64,000 nt of DNA from the NCBI GenBank assembly GCA_040769125.1, contig JAXGLO010000001.1:248001-312000 (forward strand), read 5' to 3'. The notes under the pieces were generated by a model that saw only the letters and a list, made by a program, of their open reading frames with translations, searched no databases and was not told the origin of the DNA. Below are positions 1-8,902 of the stretch, in pieces (position 1 is the first letter of the stretch; the number at the start of each line of letters is the position of its first letter). The position numbers were made by a program, and so were the translations under genes. Source of the stretch: CAIXSE01 sp040769125. GTDB taxonomy: Bacteria > Actinomycetota > Thermoleophilia > UBA2241.

Positions 1-300
1 CCAGCCTGCCCAACCGGCCGATTGGCCAATCCACCCTCTGTCAGGTGAGGTCAGGGGCAGAATGGTCTGGGAACGGAACGCCATCGACACAAGGGCATGG
101 TGACCACCATGCTCGCCATGATCAGGTATTATAGGTTTAATGAACAGGCCTCTCGCTGGCAGCGATCTAATGCTTGCGTTCTTCGCCAACGGGGACAATG
201 ACGGCAAGTGTATTGAGGCGGTTTTGCGCGCACAACCACGTGATCTTGCGACCCGCCAAGACTAAGTCACGCGTGTGAGTTGACCCATGAGGGGGGAGGA
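1..300. other. Upstream region with a 16-bp palindrome, no gene seen
   Basis: No open frame with coding character is visible. A perfect inverted repeat with 7-bp arms (CATGGTG-AC-CACCATG) lies at 96-111. It could be an operator for the downstream LacI-type regulator, but it is about 190 bases from that start. Base composition is less G+C-rich than most of the window. Confidence 0.35.
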
Positions 301-1329
301 ATGGCGAGATCTCGTGGGAACCGAGGACCAACGCTGGCTGACGTCGCGAGACTCGCCGGCGTATCTGTGTCCACCGCCTCTCGCGTGATCCGTAACCACC
401 CGGATGTCAGAGTCGAGACCAAGGACCGTGTCAGTGAGGTTATCGCCCGACTCGGGTATTATCCGTCAGGCATTGCGCGCGCGTTAGTTACGGGGCGCGC
501 GAACCTCCTTGCCCTGCTGGTGAACGACATCACTAATCCATTCTATCCCGCTTTGGCGAGAGCTGTGGAGCGCGAAGCCAGGCAACATGGCTACCTCGTA
601 GCCGTCTGCAACACCGAGGACCGCCTCGAAGAAAGCCGCCGATACATCGGTACTCTCTTGCAGAACGGCCTTGACGGCGTCATCCACGCATCCGTTGGTG
701 ATGACGAGGCCGAGATCATGTCCTTGTTGAGCGACGCCCGTCGAATCGTGTTTGCGAACCGTCGGCCGGCCAGTGCATCAGTGAGCTATGTCGTATCCGA
801 CAATCAAGCCGGAGCCACGGAGCTTACCCGTCATCTTTTGTCTCAGGGACATCGACGGATCGGCTTTGTAGCTGGTCCGAGTTTCGCCAGCAACGCGAGG
901 GATCGCTTGGCCGCTCATGAGGCGGCGATGGCTGAGGTACCCGGTGCCGAGATGCTGATTGCTTGGGGCGACGCAACTATGAAGTCGGGAGCACGGGCGG
1001 TCGCCGATTGGCTCGACGCGGGCGTACGCCTCGACGCAATCGTGGCCATCAACGACTCGGTCGCCCTGGGAGCCTTCGAGGCTCTTGTCGATAGACGAGT
1101 GCGGCTGCCGGACGATGTCGAACTTGCCGGCTTCGATGGGCTGACTATCTCCAAGATGATGAACATCGTCAGCGTCGAGCAGCGCATAGAGGACATGGGA
1201 ATCCTCGCGGTGCAGACGTTGCTGGCTCAACTGGATACGAGCCCGGACACCTTTCATCCGGTTCACACAGTCCTCCCTACGCGGCTGGTGCCCAGACGTG
1301 ATGCGCCTTCATCGAGGTCGACTCGGTGA
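301..1329 (+). CDS. LacI-family transcriptional regulator
   Basis: DNA-binding regulator of the LacI/GalR family, presumably sensing a sugar or other small ligand in the cytoplasm. The N-terminus has the family helix-turn-helix and hinge (PTLADVARLAGVSVSTASRVI, then the YYPSGIARALVTGR hinge region), followed by a periplasmic-binding-protein-like core beginning LLALLVNDITNPFYPALAR. The late motif IDAIVAINDSVALGAFEAL and the DVELAGFDG strand are also typical. Length (342 residues) is normal. I chose ATG 301; it sits tight behind a GGGGGGAGGA stretch, and the frame could instead open at TTG 280, but homology favours 301. No sugar-metabolism gene is adjacent, so the target is unknown. It sits at the left edge of an IS-rich island. 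Confidence 0.9.
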   Translation: MARSRGNRGPTLADVARLAGVSVSTASRVIRNHPDVRVETKDRVSEVIARLGYYPSGIARALVTGRANLLALLVNDITNPFYPALARAVEREARQHGYLVAVCNTEDRLEESRRYIGTLLQNGLDGVIHASVGDDEAEIMSLLSDARRIVFANRRPASASVSYVVSDNQAGATELTRHLLSQGHRRIGFVAGPSFASNARDRLAAHEAAMAEVPGAEMLIAWGDATMKSGARAVADWLDAGVRLDAIVAINDSVALGAFEALVDRRVRLPDDVELAGFDGLTISKMMNIVSVEQRIEDMGILAVQTLLAQLDTSPDTFHPVHTVLPTRLVPRRDAPSSRSTR

Positions 1330-1548
1330 TCGAGGTGGACGTCGGTGGAATGAAGAGGTGATCTGCGCCCTTCGTACTGTCATCCGGCGGTGCCGGGGGT
1401 AAAAGTTGGAGTCATCCCTCAGGCTGAGAGGCCGTAGCTGGCCGCAAACCCTAGTTGATTGACTCCACGAGATCGAGGCTGTCCAAGGAAAGCAAAGTAG
1501 AGAGGCCGAAACCGACGGTGCCGAGAACACCGTCTGTCCGGAGGCCAC

Positions 1549-2020
1549 GATGGACGCCGACCTCGACACTCTCTGCACGGTCATCTAGTGTACAGCCGAC
1601 GATCTCTTGCCAAGTCCGAGACGCAACGCTCGACGCCAGGTCAGCGACGCCCAGGTCGTCGCCCTCTGCGTCGCCCAGGCGATCATGGGTATCCCCTCCG
1701 GCCGCAGGTTCCTGACGGTCGCGAGAAGACACCTCGTCCACCTGTTCCCGAACCTGCCCAGCCAACCCGCCTACGGGAAGCGCCAGCGCCGTCTGGCCGA
1801 TGCGATCGAGTGGCTCGGGCATGTTCGCGGGCCAGAGCCCGGGCTCTCAAGATGACCTCCTGCTCATCGACTCAACCCCGGGGGCCCTGCGCCCAGAGCC
1901 GCCAGACCGTCAAACGCTCGGCGCTCGGTGAAGCGGCGGGCTACGGCTACTGCGCCGCCCGCTCGCGCCTCTACTAGGGCTTTCGCTTCCATCTCTTGGT
2001 CGCGCACGGCGACGTCGAGG
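1549..2020 (+). pseudogene. Decayed DDE transposase, IS982-like (N-terminal half)
   Basis: Translation from ATG 1549 reads MDADLDTLCTVI, then a TAG stop, then CTADDLLPS and a long stretch including VALCVAQAIMGIPSGRRFL and LFPNLPSQPAYGKRQRRL. This matches the N-terminal architecture of IS982-type transposases (family knowledge). After a shift of frame, the DDLLLIDSTP strand near 1852 carries the expected first catalytic Asp. A further shift leads into SRQTVKRSALGEAAGYGYCA and a second stop. The gene therefore carries at least one nonsense codon and two frameshifts, and no convincing C-terminal catalytic part could be found. Family assignment is from remembered consensus only. Confidence 0.7.
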
Positions 2021-2299
2021 TGCGCTATCTCCCCGGCGAGCCGGTGAAGGCACGAGGTGGTGGTCCTGCCCGGCATGCTGCCGCCGAGCCTGAGACGGCG
2101 GAGACGGCGCAGGCTGCAGGCGGTCAGGAGGTTGCGGTCGCAGCCTCGGCCTCGAGGTCGAACTGCGTCCAAAGGGCACGCAGGCGCTGGATAGCGTCGC
2201 CGCGCCGAGTCACCGTCCGTCGGCGCAGCGTCTCGACGAGCGCCAGAGCCCGCATCAGTACAGGGCTCAGCAACTACAGGCGGTGGCTTGAGATGGGGG

Positions 2300-2613
2300 G
2301 AGCGCTACAGCGGCGTTGCCGGGATCGCTCTTGCCGGGACCGTGCCTGCCGCGGTCGCGCTTCGTCCGTCAGGCAGGCACGTTGAGCACTTCAAAGCCGT
2401 GGGCGGAGAGAGACGCGCAGAGCAGTTGCCCGTAGCCGGCGCCGTTCTCCATGCCAACACGGCGCCCTCGGCGTCTCGCGCTGCCAGCCACGTGCGTAGC
2501 TTGCGCACACCGGCCGCCGTGTTGGGAAACGAGAGCGTGCCGAGTACGACGCCGCGCTCGTCGATCAGTGCTGCGCAGTGCGTGCGCTTGTGGACGTCGA
2601 CCCCGACGATCAT
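2300..2613 (-). pseudogene. IS110-family transposase, broken N-terminal fragment
   Basis: Starting at ATG 2613 the frame gives MIVGVDVHKRTHCAALIDE, the RuvC-like DEDD N-terminus of IS110 transposases with the first catalytic Asp (VGVD). After about 70 residues a frameshift moves the reading to ENGAGYGQLLCASL, then a stop, then RTKRDRGRHGPGKSDPGNA, which corresponds to the conserved R-x-R..PGKSD.GDA segment. The C-terminal Transposase_20 part is missing. Another IS110 C-terminal piece lies at 3479-3905 on the same strand, but upstream in reading direction, so the two cannot be one continuous copy. Confidence 0.75.
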
Positions 2614-2869
2614 GAACTGCCTCCCGCGGTATGATGCCGTTGGCCCAGCGCGGGATGCGACTTGGTTCATGCAGCCTTCCATGCAGGCGCGAACGCTCCT
2701 ATGAAGTCACCGTCGCCGGGGCTCCCTGCCTTCGCGGCCGACATGTTGAATGGGAGCCAAGCGACCGAAGATCGCAGCGACGCGACATCGGACGCCGACA
2801 GTCGTTGCTGTGAGTCAAGCCGCCAAGGAAGGGGCTGCCTTCGCCGTCGTCTCTGACGGTGCCTGCAAT

Positions 2870-3478
2870 CCAAAGACAAAGTCGTGCTGTTCGATCAGCA
2901 GGCTGCCCGCGAGGCGGATGGGAGCGGCATCGTTCGGGTAGATACCGACCACGTCAGAGCGGCGCCCGGTCTCGTGGTTGATGTGCTCCAGAGAATTCGC
3001 CCCAGCGCAGCTTGCACCGGTGTTCGGTCGGGAAGCTCGTGAAGGTGAGCAGGTCGTCCTCGGTCGTCTCGAACAGTCGGGCGACCTTGGCGTCGTCTTC
3101 TGTAGGGCGGCAACGGCGACGGTGAGGCGCTGACGCGCCTCGCCGTCGCTCTCAGCGGCGAAGATCTGGCGGATGGCGCCGCTGACGAGCGGCTGCCCAG
3201 CCTTGTCGCGGTAACCGAGCATGTCACGCAGGAAGCGCACGGTGCAGCGCTGCCAGGGGCCGCCCGGCACCTTGGCGATCGCGTTCTTCAGGCCCTCGTG
3301 GACGTCGGAGATGCAGAGCAGCACGCCGGTGAGCCCGCGCGCCCTGGGTGACGACGAGCGCATTGCTGCGCACGCCGCCCGGCTCTCTGACCTTCTCCAC
3401 CTTGGCATCCAGCCAGAGGTATGGGTAGCTGCCCGCGAGCGGCCGCTCACGGAAGAGGCGCACCTGCTCGTCGAGCAC
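2870..3478 (-). pseudogene. IS256 (mutator)-family transposase, multiply frameshifted
   Basis: Read on the minus strand from 3478, the three frames together spell an IS256-type transposase core: LDEQVRLFRERPLAGSYPYL with the catalytic-Asp strand WLDAKVEKVRE, then after a shift LTGVLLCISDVHEGLKNAIA (second Asp), WQRCTVRFLRDML, and finally TGRRSDVVGIYPNDAAPIRL and the LLIEQHD C-terminal motif. At least two frameshifts separate these blocks. The N-terminal quarter is absent because the fragment abuts an IS110 C-terminal piece directly, in what looks like a recombination scar. Confidence 0.8.
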
Positions 3479-3905
3479 ATGGCGGGCGACCGCCGAGCCC
3501 TGCTTGGAGAGCCGTCCGTGGTGAGCTGTCCCGTTGCCGGATTGATGCACCTTAGGACGCAGTCCCAGATAACCGACCAGGTGACGTGAGCTCGGGAAGC
3601 GGCGAACGTCGCCGATCACGGCGAGCAGCGTCACGGCAGTCGTCACGTCGACGCCGGGGATCCTGAGCAGGCGCCTCACGCCCTCGTCGCCCTGCGTCTC
3701 GACCGCCACGAGCCCGGTCGATCGCAGCCAGCTCCTCGCCGAGGAAGTCGAGCTGACGCAGGCCGGCATCGACCGTGAGGGGCTCATCAGCCGGCAAGTG
3801 CTGCGCGGCGAGCCAGGCGCGGCCCTTGCGACCGAAGGGGTCGCTCGCTGGCGGGCATCTCTTGAGGTTGCGCTGCAGGACCGCCGAGACCTCGTTCTTG
3901 ACGGA
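3479..3905 (-). pseudogene. IS110-family transposase, C-terminal (Transposase_20) fragment
   Basis: On the minus strand the first part reads ASVKNEVSAVLQRNLKRCPP...GRAWLAAQHL in one frame; after a frameshift the second part gives GVRRLLRIPGVDVTTAVTLL and FPSSRHLVGYLGLRP followed by HHGRLSKQGSAVAR. The pattern 'iPGvg..tA..lla.iGd..rF.s...l..ylGL.P' is the Transposase_20 domain of IS110 enzymes. Reading then passes without a stop into IS256 sequence at about 3478, giving a chimeric open stretch. No N-terminal DEDD domain precedes it. Confidence 0.75.
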
Positions 3906-3983
3906 CGTGGCCTCGCGATGCCACCCACGCCGAACAGAGCAACAATGCCAAGACGACAAGCAGCTTCTCATACATTATCACGG

Positions 3984-4013
3984 TTGACGCGTTTAGTATC
4001 CAGTGTATACAAT
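3984..4013 (+). promoter_or_regulatory. Sigma70-type promoter overlapped by a GntR-type operator
   Basis: TTGACG at 3984-3989 is followed after 16 bases by TATACA (4006-4011), or after 18 bases by TACAAT (4008-4013). The 15-bp imperfect palindrome GTATCCAGTGTATAC at 3996-4010 (one mismatched pair) lies across the spacer and -10 box. The same TGTATAC-containing box recurs at 10068-10091 and 15108-15130. It is placed to repress the MmgE/PrpD gene about 270 bases downstream. No convincing gene lies between 3906 and 4283 otherwise. Confidence 0.55.
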
Positions 4014-4283
4014 ATATTCGCGGCCTGCCAGAGAGTTCGCGGTCTGTCTGATTCAAAGCCCGAGGAGACCATGCGCCCTGCGCTCAGGGGCCTCCGCCCT
4101 CTGCCCCTTCGAACTCATCGCGCAGCCAAGAATGCCCAGGGGTAGGTCCAAGCATCGTGACACCCGTAGCACTTCATGGAAGAGGTGACGAATGATTACT
4201 CGCCATCGCACGAAGCAGATCATCGCTGGAGGATGCGCTCAGCCAGGCATTGCGGACGCCACCATGCCGGTGGATGAAGGCCT

Positions 4284-5693
4284 ATGACGATTGAGCAGGC
4301 CGGGCTCCTAGATGAGATCGCGAGTTGGGCGACCAGCGTTCGCTTGGATGACCTGCCCACCGAGGTCGTTCACCATGCAAAGCGCTCCTTCCTCGACTTT
4401 CTGGGCGTTACGTTGCGGGGTGCTCACAGCAGCATTGCACGACAGGTTCGCCACTCTGTGGCGAGATTGAACGGCGCCGACCCTTGCTCGGTCTTGGGCG
4501 CTGACCTGCACCTGTCTCCCGCTCACGCAGCGTTGGCCAACGGCACGGCCGCATTTGCCCTTGAGCTGGATGATGGCCACACCCACGCTCACATCCACCC
4601 GGGTGCCACCTGCATCCCCGCCATCGTTGCCATCGGTGAATGGGTTGGGAGCAGCACGCGCGCGCTTCTCGAAAGTATCGTCGTCGCCTACGAGATCTCC
4701 TGTAGACTCGGCATAGCCAGTGCTCCCGAACTCTGCAACCGAGGCTTCCATGGCCTGTCAACGGTAGGCGTCTTCGGTGCCACAGCCGGCGCCGCCAAGC
4801 TTCTCGGGGTAGGCCTTGAGTCGTTGCGAAGCGCCTTGAGCTTGGCCGGGGTCAACGCCGGTGGATTCTTGGAGAACACGCCCAGCTGGCTGGACGCAGT
4901 CCGTGTCCAAGTGGGCAGAACGAATGCTGACGGAGTGCTGTACAGCCTCATGGCCAGTGAGGGCATAGCTGGGCCGAGCAATCTGTTCGAGTCCTCTCGC
5001 GGTTGGTCTCAGTCGTTTCTCGGCAGACAACTCGACAGAAGTCTTGTCACCGGCAACCTAGGCACTTCCTGGTCTATGCTCGGCACATACGTGAAGCTGT
5101 ATCCGTTCTGCCGAAGCCTGCACAGTGCCATTGATGCTGCTCAATCTATTGCTCAGAAGCATGAGCCTCGCATAAGAGAAATCAGGGAGATCCGGGTGGA
5201 GACGGCTAGGGACATCGCGGAAGGGTTCTCGGCACAGCGGTGGAGCAGCCCCCTCGAAGCGCAGTGGAGCCTCCCCTTCGCCGTAGCGATCACCCTCTGC
5301 CACGGGAGCCCGCACTTCGTGGCGGACACCAGCACGTATGTCGACGACCCGCAAGTACACGATCTTGCCAAACGCGTGCACGTGCGAGAGTCGGGCGAAT
5401 GCAATTGTGTTTGGCCGGATCGGCTCGCTTCCCGTGTCACCGTCCTACTTGATCACGGGACTCACAGCGAACTAGTAATCACGCCCAGAGGGGAACCGGC
5501 CCTGACGTTGTCTGACTCAGAGCTGGAGAGCAAGTTCAGGAAGCTAACGGTGCCGGTCATCGGATACTCACATGCCGCCCGTATCGCGCACGACATCTGG
5601 CTTCTCGACGAGGATCGGCCGATGATGAGCCTCGGTCTCGGGTCCTTACGGATCATTGAGGACTCCAGCTCAAGCCACGCCGAGCGCGAATGA
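4284..5693 (+). CDS. MmgE/PrpD family protein (2-methylcitrate dehydratase-like)
   Basis: Cytoplasmic protein of the MmgE/PrpD fold, which includes 2-methylcitrate dehydratase and cis-aconitate decarboxylase. Length (469 residues) is normal. The N-terminal all-helical domain shows the family segments VVHHAKRSFLDFLGVTLRG, ANGTAAFALELDDGH and HIHPGATCIPAIVAIGE with the conserved Asp-Asp and His residues, then GFHGLSTVGVFGATAGAAKL. The C-terminal domain begins near residue 265 with YVKLYPFCRSLHSAIDA. No prpB, prpC or methylcitrate gene is nearby, so propionate breakdown is not supported; many PrpD paralogues act on unknown acids. The upstream operator ties it to the GntR-controlled importer and SDR genes. 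Start ATG 4284 has only a weak ribosome site. Confidence 0.9.
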   Translation: MTIEQAGLLDEIASWATSVRLDDLPTEVVHHAKRSFLDFLGVTLRGAHSSIARQVRHSVARLNGADPCSVLGADLHLSPAHAALANGTAAFALELDDGHTHAHIHPGATCIPAIVAIGEWVGSSTRALLESIVVAYEISCRLGIASAPELCNRGFHGLSTVGVFGATAGAAKLLGVGLESLRSALSLAGVNAGGFLENTPSWLDAVRVQVGRTNADGVLYSLMASEGIAGPSNLFESSRGWSQSFLGRQLDRSLVTGNLGTSWSMLGTYVKLYPFCRSLHSAIDAAQSIAQKHEPRIREIREIRVETARDIAEGFSAQRWSSPLEAQWSLPFAVAITLCHGSPHFVADTSTYVDDPQVHDLAKRVHVRESGECNCVWPDRLASRVTVLLDHGTHSELVITPRGEPALTLSDSELESKFRKLTVPVIGYSHAARIAHDIWLLDEDRPMMSLGLGSLRIIEDSSSSHAERE

Positions 5694-5823
5694 AGGAGGC
5701 CGCAGATGCGCCCCGCACAGCCAGCAGCTGATGGGCACAGCCAAGGCGATCTCCCCGCTTGGTCCTGATCCGGAGCAAACCCAACCCCGGATAGCCATGC
5801 TGAGAAGTGGCCGGGCGGATTCG

Positions 5824-6235
5824 GACAACCCGATAGGTGATACTGCTCCCCGGCAGCCGACCGAGGAGGAAGCACACCGATGCCACGACGCCCACGCCGT
5901 AACCACTCGCCGGCCTTCAAAGCCAAGGTCGCCCTCGAGGCGATCAAGGGCGAGCAGCCGATCATCGCGATCGCCGAACGCTTCGACGTCCACCCCAACG
6001 TGATCACCAGGTGGAAGCGCCAGCTCCTGGAGGGCGCACCAACGATCTTCGGAGAGGGTGAGAAGGAGAGGGAAGGCGAAGCCGACGTCGCCAAGCTGCA
6101 CGCCAAGATCGGCGAGCTCACGATGGAGAACGATTGTTTATCCGGGGCGCTCGAGCGCGCCGGCGGCGCGAGCGCAAGGCGATGATCGACAGGGAGGCAT
6201 CTCTGCCCGTCACCAGGCAGGCGCGCCTGCTCGGC
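5824..6235 (+). pseudogene. IS3-family element: intact OrfA, truncated OrfB
   Basis: OrfA (5880-6185, 101 residues) is an IS3-type helix-turn-helix protein: HSPAFKAKVALEAIKGEQPI, AERFDVHPNVITRWKRQLLE, then a Lys/Glu-rich coiled coil starting near residue 57. OrfB begins in the -1 frame at ATG 6182 (MIDREASLPVTRQARLLG) as expected for programmed frameshifting, but is cut after about 18 residues where IS21-type sequence begins. The left end is homologous to the second copy at about 10856, sharing GGTGATACTGCTCC; similarity starts near 5824. The DDE catalytic domain is lost, so this copy cannot transpose by itself. Confidence 0.85.
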
Positions 6236-6272
6236 CGTCCAGCTCGTGGCGACCGAGCTCGGCCTAGTCGAC

Positions 6273-6638
6273 CTAGGCCTGCAGGCCGGGCGGCGTCTCG
6301 AAGCGCACCACCGGCTCCCGCCGCCGCCGGCGGTAGGGGCGCGTGAAGTCCTTGAGGATGCTGATCCCACCGACGTAGCCCTGGGCGCGGATCTCCTCGA
6401 GGAGCGCGGCGGCGGACAGCTCGGGGAACTCGGTGAGGCGGGCCACGAGGTAGTCCTTGAAGGGATCGGGCTTGCCCGGTGCGGCGGGGCGCCGGTAGGC
6501 CGGCGGTCCATCGCGGCGCAGCGCCCGGCGGACGGTGTTACAGCCGACCCCGAGCCCGCGCGAGATCGCCTTGATCGAGACTCCCTGACGGTGCAGAGCG
6601 ACGATGTCCACCCACTCCTCCATGCTGATCAACGGCAC
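6273..6638 (-). pseudogene. IS21-family transposase IstA, truncated N-terminal part
   Basis: 121 residues, opening ISMEEWVDIVALHRQGVSIKA and continuing through the helix-turn-helix GVGCNTVRRALRRD and the typical FPELSAAALLEEIRAQGY and ILKDFTRPYRRRR segments. It stops at VRFETPPGLQA, exactly where IstA proteins normally enter the catalytic core (FETPPGEQAQVDWG in the family), so the DDE domain is missing and the partner IstB is absent. The fragment faces the truncated IS3 copy tail-to-tail, with only about 40 bases between the two truncation points. Confidence 0.85.
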
Positions 6639-7076
6639 CCTCCTCGCTCTCAGACAAAGACGCCAAGACCGAGACCAAGACGACCTGAAGCTGGGTCAGA
6701 TCGAGACCGGCAGAGGTGTTTGAGACCGGCGTTGACACGACCATCATGGCCGCGTACTAAGGGTGGCTTCAAGAATCAGGGGAGCAGGATACGAGGGCGT
6801 GCGCTTCTGCCGTTACCGTCATCTCACGTCTCTGTGTCTCTGTGCGTGGTTATGCTAGAAGCAGGTTGGGCTCTATTCAAACGTATTATCGAGATGTACG
6901 AACTCGAACCCTGCCCAGCCGATCATCTCAAGGAAGGATACGGTGACTTCCGCTAACACGCTCCATACCAAGGGGCATCTGGACGAAGCGGGTCATCTCC
7001 TTCAATCTGCTCTTCTCACGCATTGACTGGACTCACACTCTCGCGCATTCTCGTACAATCGAGGAATGTGTTCGAT
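6639..7076. other. Stretch without a recognised gene
   Basis: No intact gene found. A short in-frame segment at about 6850-6956 (+) reads LFKRIIEMYELEPCPADHLK before a stop and looks protein-like, but I cannot place it. The region is the 3' flank of the permease gene, and no strong terminator hairpin was found. Confidence 0.3.
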
Positions 7077-7922
7077 TCACATCAGATTCTCTGTGGAAGG
7101 TCGCCAACGCAGGATCCGCCGCTCCAGCTTCAGCAGCAGCACATCAGCAGTGTAGGCGATGACCATGACGATGGTAATAGAGATGAAGAGGTCGCGCAGG
7201 TTCAGCAGCCCGGCAGCCACGGTCATATGGAATCCCAAGCCACCCTGGCCGGCGATCATCTCCGCCACAACGGCGCCGCCGAAAGCGCTGCCGAGGCCGA
7301 GTCGCACTGCCGCCAGCAGCCACGGGATGGTGCTCGGGATGATGATCTTCGTGAGCACCTGATGGCGCGTCGCACCGAGCATCCGGGCCAGGACTAGATG
7401 GTCCTTGTCCGCACTCTCGATGCCGCTAATGGTGTTGACGAGGATGATGAAGTAAATGAACACGAAGACCATGCCGATCTTCGAGTTGCTACCGATGCCA
7501 AACCACACGATGAACAGCGGGATCAGGGCAAGCCGTGGCACCGCATTGAAGACTCCGATGAACGGATTGACGACGAGGAGGACATTCTTGGAGCGCGTGA
7601 CCAGATAGCCCGTGAGGACACCGAAGACGATGGCTAGAATGAGGCCGACCATTGCCTCGTACAGCGTCACACCGATGGCCTCCCAGCCCTCACGCGTCCC
7701 AAGGAACTCGAATAGTCCCGGGAGAATCTTGCTCGGCATACTGATCCAGAAGGGGTCGATGATCCCAGTCCTCGCGAGCAGCTCCCATCCAAGCAAGAAG
7801 CCGAGGACAACGATCACGCGCCACATGGTCAAACGCACGGAGTCGATCTGCCTGTACGCCTTCCTCTCGCGCCGGCGAGGTGATGGCATCGCCTGTTTCT
7901 CTCGCGCCGCCACAACACTCAT
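7077..7922 (-). CDS. ABC transporter permease, NitT/TauT (SsuC-like) type
   Basis: Inner-membrane permease of a NitT/TauT-class importer (nitrate, sulfonate, taurine, thiamine-precursor or aromatic-acid-type substrates; the actual substrate is not readable from sequence). 281 residues with about six hydrophobic helices. The first is VIVVLGFLLGWELLA near residue 36. The cytoplasmic EAA-like loop reads ARMLGATRHQVLTKIIIPST followed by PWLLAAVRLGLG, as in SsuC/TauC. The start overlaps the upstream ATPase stop by four bases (ATGA), so the two are translationally coupled. It is the last gene of the importer operon. Confidence 0.9.
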   Translation of the reverse strand: MSVVAAREKQAMPSPRRRERKAYRQIDSVRLTMWRVIVVLGFLLGWELLARTGIIDPFWISMPSKILPGLFEFLGTREGWEAIGVTLYEAMVGLILAIVFGVLTGYLVTRSKNVLLVVNPFIGVFNAVPRLALIPLFIVWFGIGSNSKIGMVFVFIYFIILVNTISGIESADKDHLVLARMLGATRHQVLTKIIIPSTIPWLLAAVRLGLGSAFGGAVVAEMIAGQGGLGFHMTVAAGLLNLRDLFISITIVMVIAYTADVLLLKLERRILRWRPSTENLM

Positions 7923-8764
7923 GACTGCTCCTCCTGCTCAACGATCTCCCGGCTCAGGTCAGACCAGAGGCCAGTGAACAACTCCTGCGCAGCGGGATTG
8001 AAGCGCGTCTCGGTCAAAGAACGTGGCCTCGGTATGGGCACCGTCACGAGTCGCTTGATGCTCGTCGGCCGAGCCGTCATCACCGCGATAACGTCGGCCA
8101 GTACGATCGCCTCCATCAAGTCATGGGTGACCAGTATCGTCGTGGACTGGTGGACATCGCGCAGCTTCACGAACTCGTCCATGACGAAGACTCTCGTCTG
8201 AGCATCAAGGGCGCCAAACGGTTCGTCGAGTAGCAGGATGTCCGGCCGGTTGACCAGCGTCCGCGCCAGTGCTGCTCTCTGCCTCATCCCGCTCGAGAGC
8301 TGAGAGCGGTACTTGTGCTCAGCGTCAGCAAGGTCGACGGCCCTCAACATCTCCCGTGCACGCTCCTTGGCGTCCTTGTCGCCCTTCAGTTCCGGCCCAA
8401 AAGCCACGTTTTCCAGCGTCGTCCGCCACGGGAGAAGCGCATCGTGGGCGAACATGAAGCCGATGCCGCCGTCAGGGTTGATGCCGGTAACATGCTCGCC
8501 CTTCACGCTCACGTGACCTTCGCTCGGCGTGATCAAGCCAGCTATCATGTTTAGCAACGTGGATTTGCCGCAGCCACTGGGGCCAACTATCGCCACGAAC
8601 GCTCCGCGTTCGACCGCCAAACTCACATCATCGACGACGTGATTGGAAGCGTGGCCGCGAATAGTGGCCTCGAATGTGTGGCTAACGTGCTCTAGCTTCA
8701 CGATGGGCTCGCTCGAGCCCTCCTCGTGGACGATCACACTACTGTCAGAATCCCGGACTGTCAC
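7919..8764 (-). CDS. ABC transporter ATP-binding protein, NitT/TauT (SsuB-like) type
   Basis: ATPase partner of the adjacent permease. Walker A is GPSGCGKST (about residue 78), the signature is LSSGMRQRAALAR with Ser in place of the usual second Gly, Walker B is ILLLDEPFGALD, and the switch His is in TILVTHD. Length is 281 residues, slightly extended at the N-terminus. The frame opens at GTG 8764; no other start fits the SsuB-like beginning better. The 3' end overlaps the permease gene. The gap to the binding-protein gene is about 140 bases, so the three genes probably form one transcript under the operator at 10068-10091. Confidence 0.92.
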   Translation of the reverse strand: MTVRDSDSSVIVHEEGSSEPIVKLEHVSHTFEATIRGHASNHVVDDVSLAVERGAFVAIVGPSGCGKSTLLNMIAGLITPSEGHVSVKGEHVTGINPDGGIGFMFAHDALLPWRTTLENVAFGPELKGDKDAKERAREMLRAVDLADAEHKYRSQLSSGMRQRAALARTLVNRPDILLLDEPFGALDAQTRVFVMDEFVKLRDVHQSTTILVTHDLMEAIVLADVIAVMTARPTSIKRLVTVPIPRPRSLTETRFNPAAQELFTGLWSDLSREIVEQEEQS

Positions 8765-8902
8765 AGTGACTCTCCATTGCCGCTCACCTGGCCGGCATCT
8801 CTCGTAGTTACTTACAAACCGGAAGGGATGTCGCCGTATCGGGTTGTATCACGCCGACACGGCGACACCAGTTGCCCGATCAGGGCCGCGCATCGCAACT
8901 AC

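Noticed and set aside
120..150. TATAAT-like element on the minus strand near the window start
   Set aside because: No -35 partner at a proper distance and the gene it would drive lies outside the window.
2300..3905. A single interrupted IS110 element split by IS256
   Set aside because: In minus-strand reading order the C-terminal part comes before the N-terminal part, so two separate IS110 relics are required.
4284..5693. prpD of a methylcitrate cycle
   Set aside because: No prpB, prpC, acnD or propionyl-CoA genes are nearby, and the family contains many enzymes of other function; only the family name is given.
6850..6956. Short protein-like segment before the permease terminator region
   Set aside because: Only about 35 residues with no start, ribosome site or family match, so it is mentioned only as part of an unassigned stretch.
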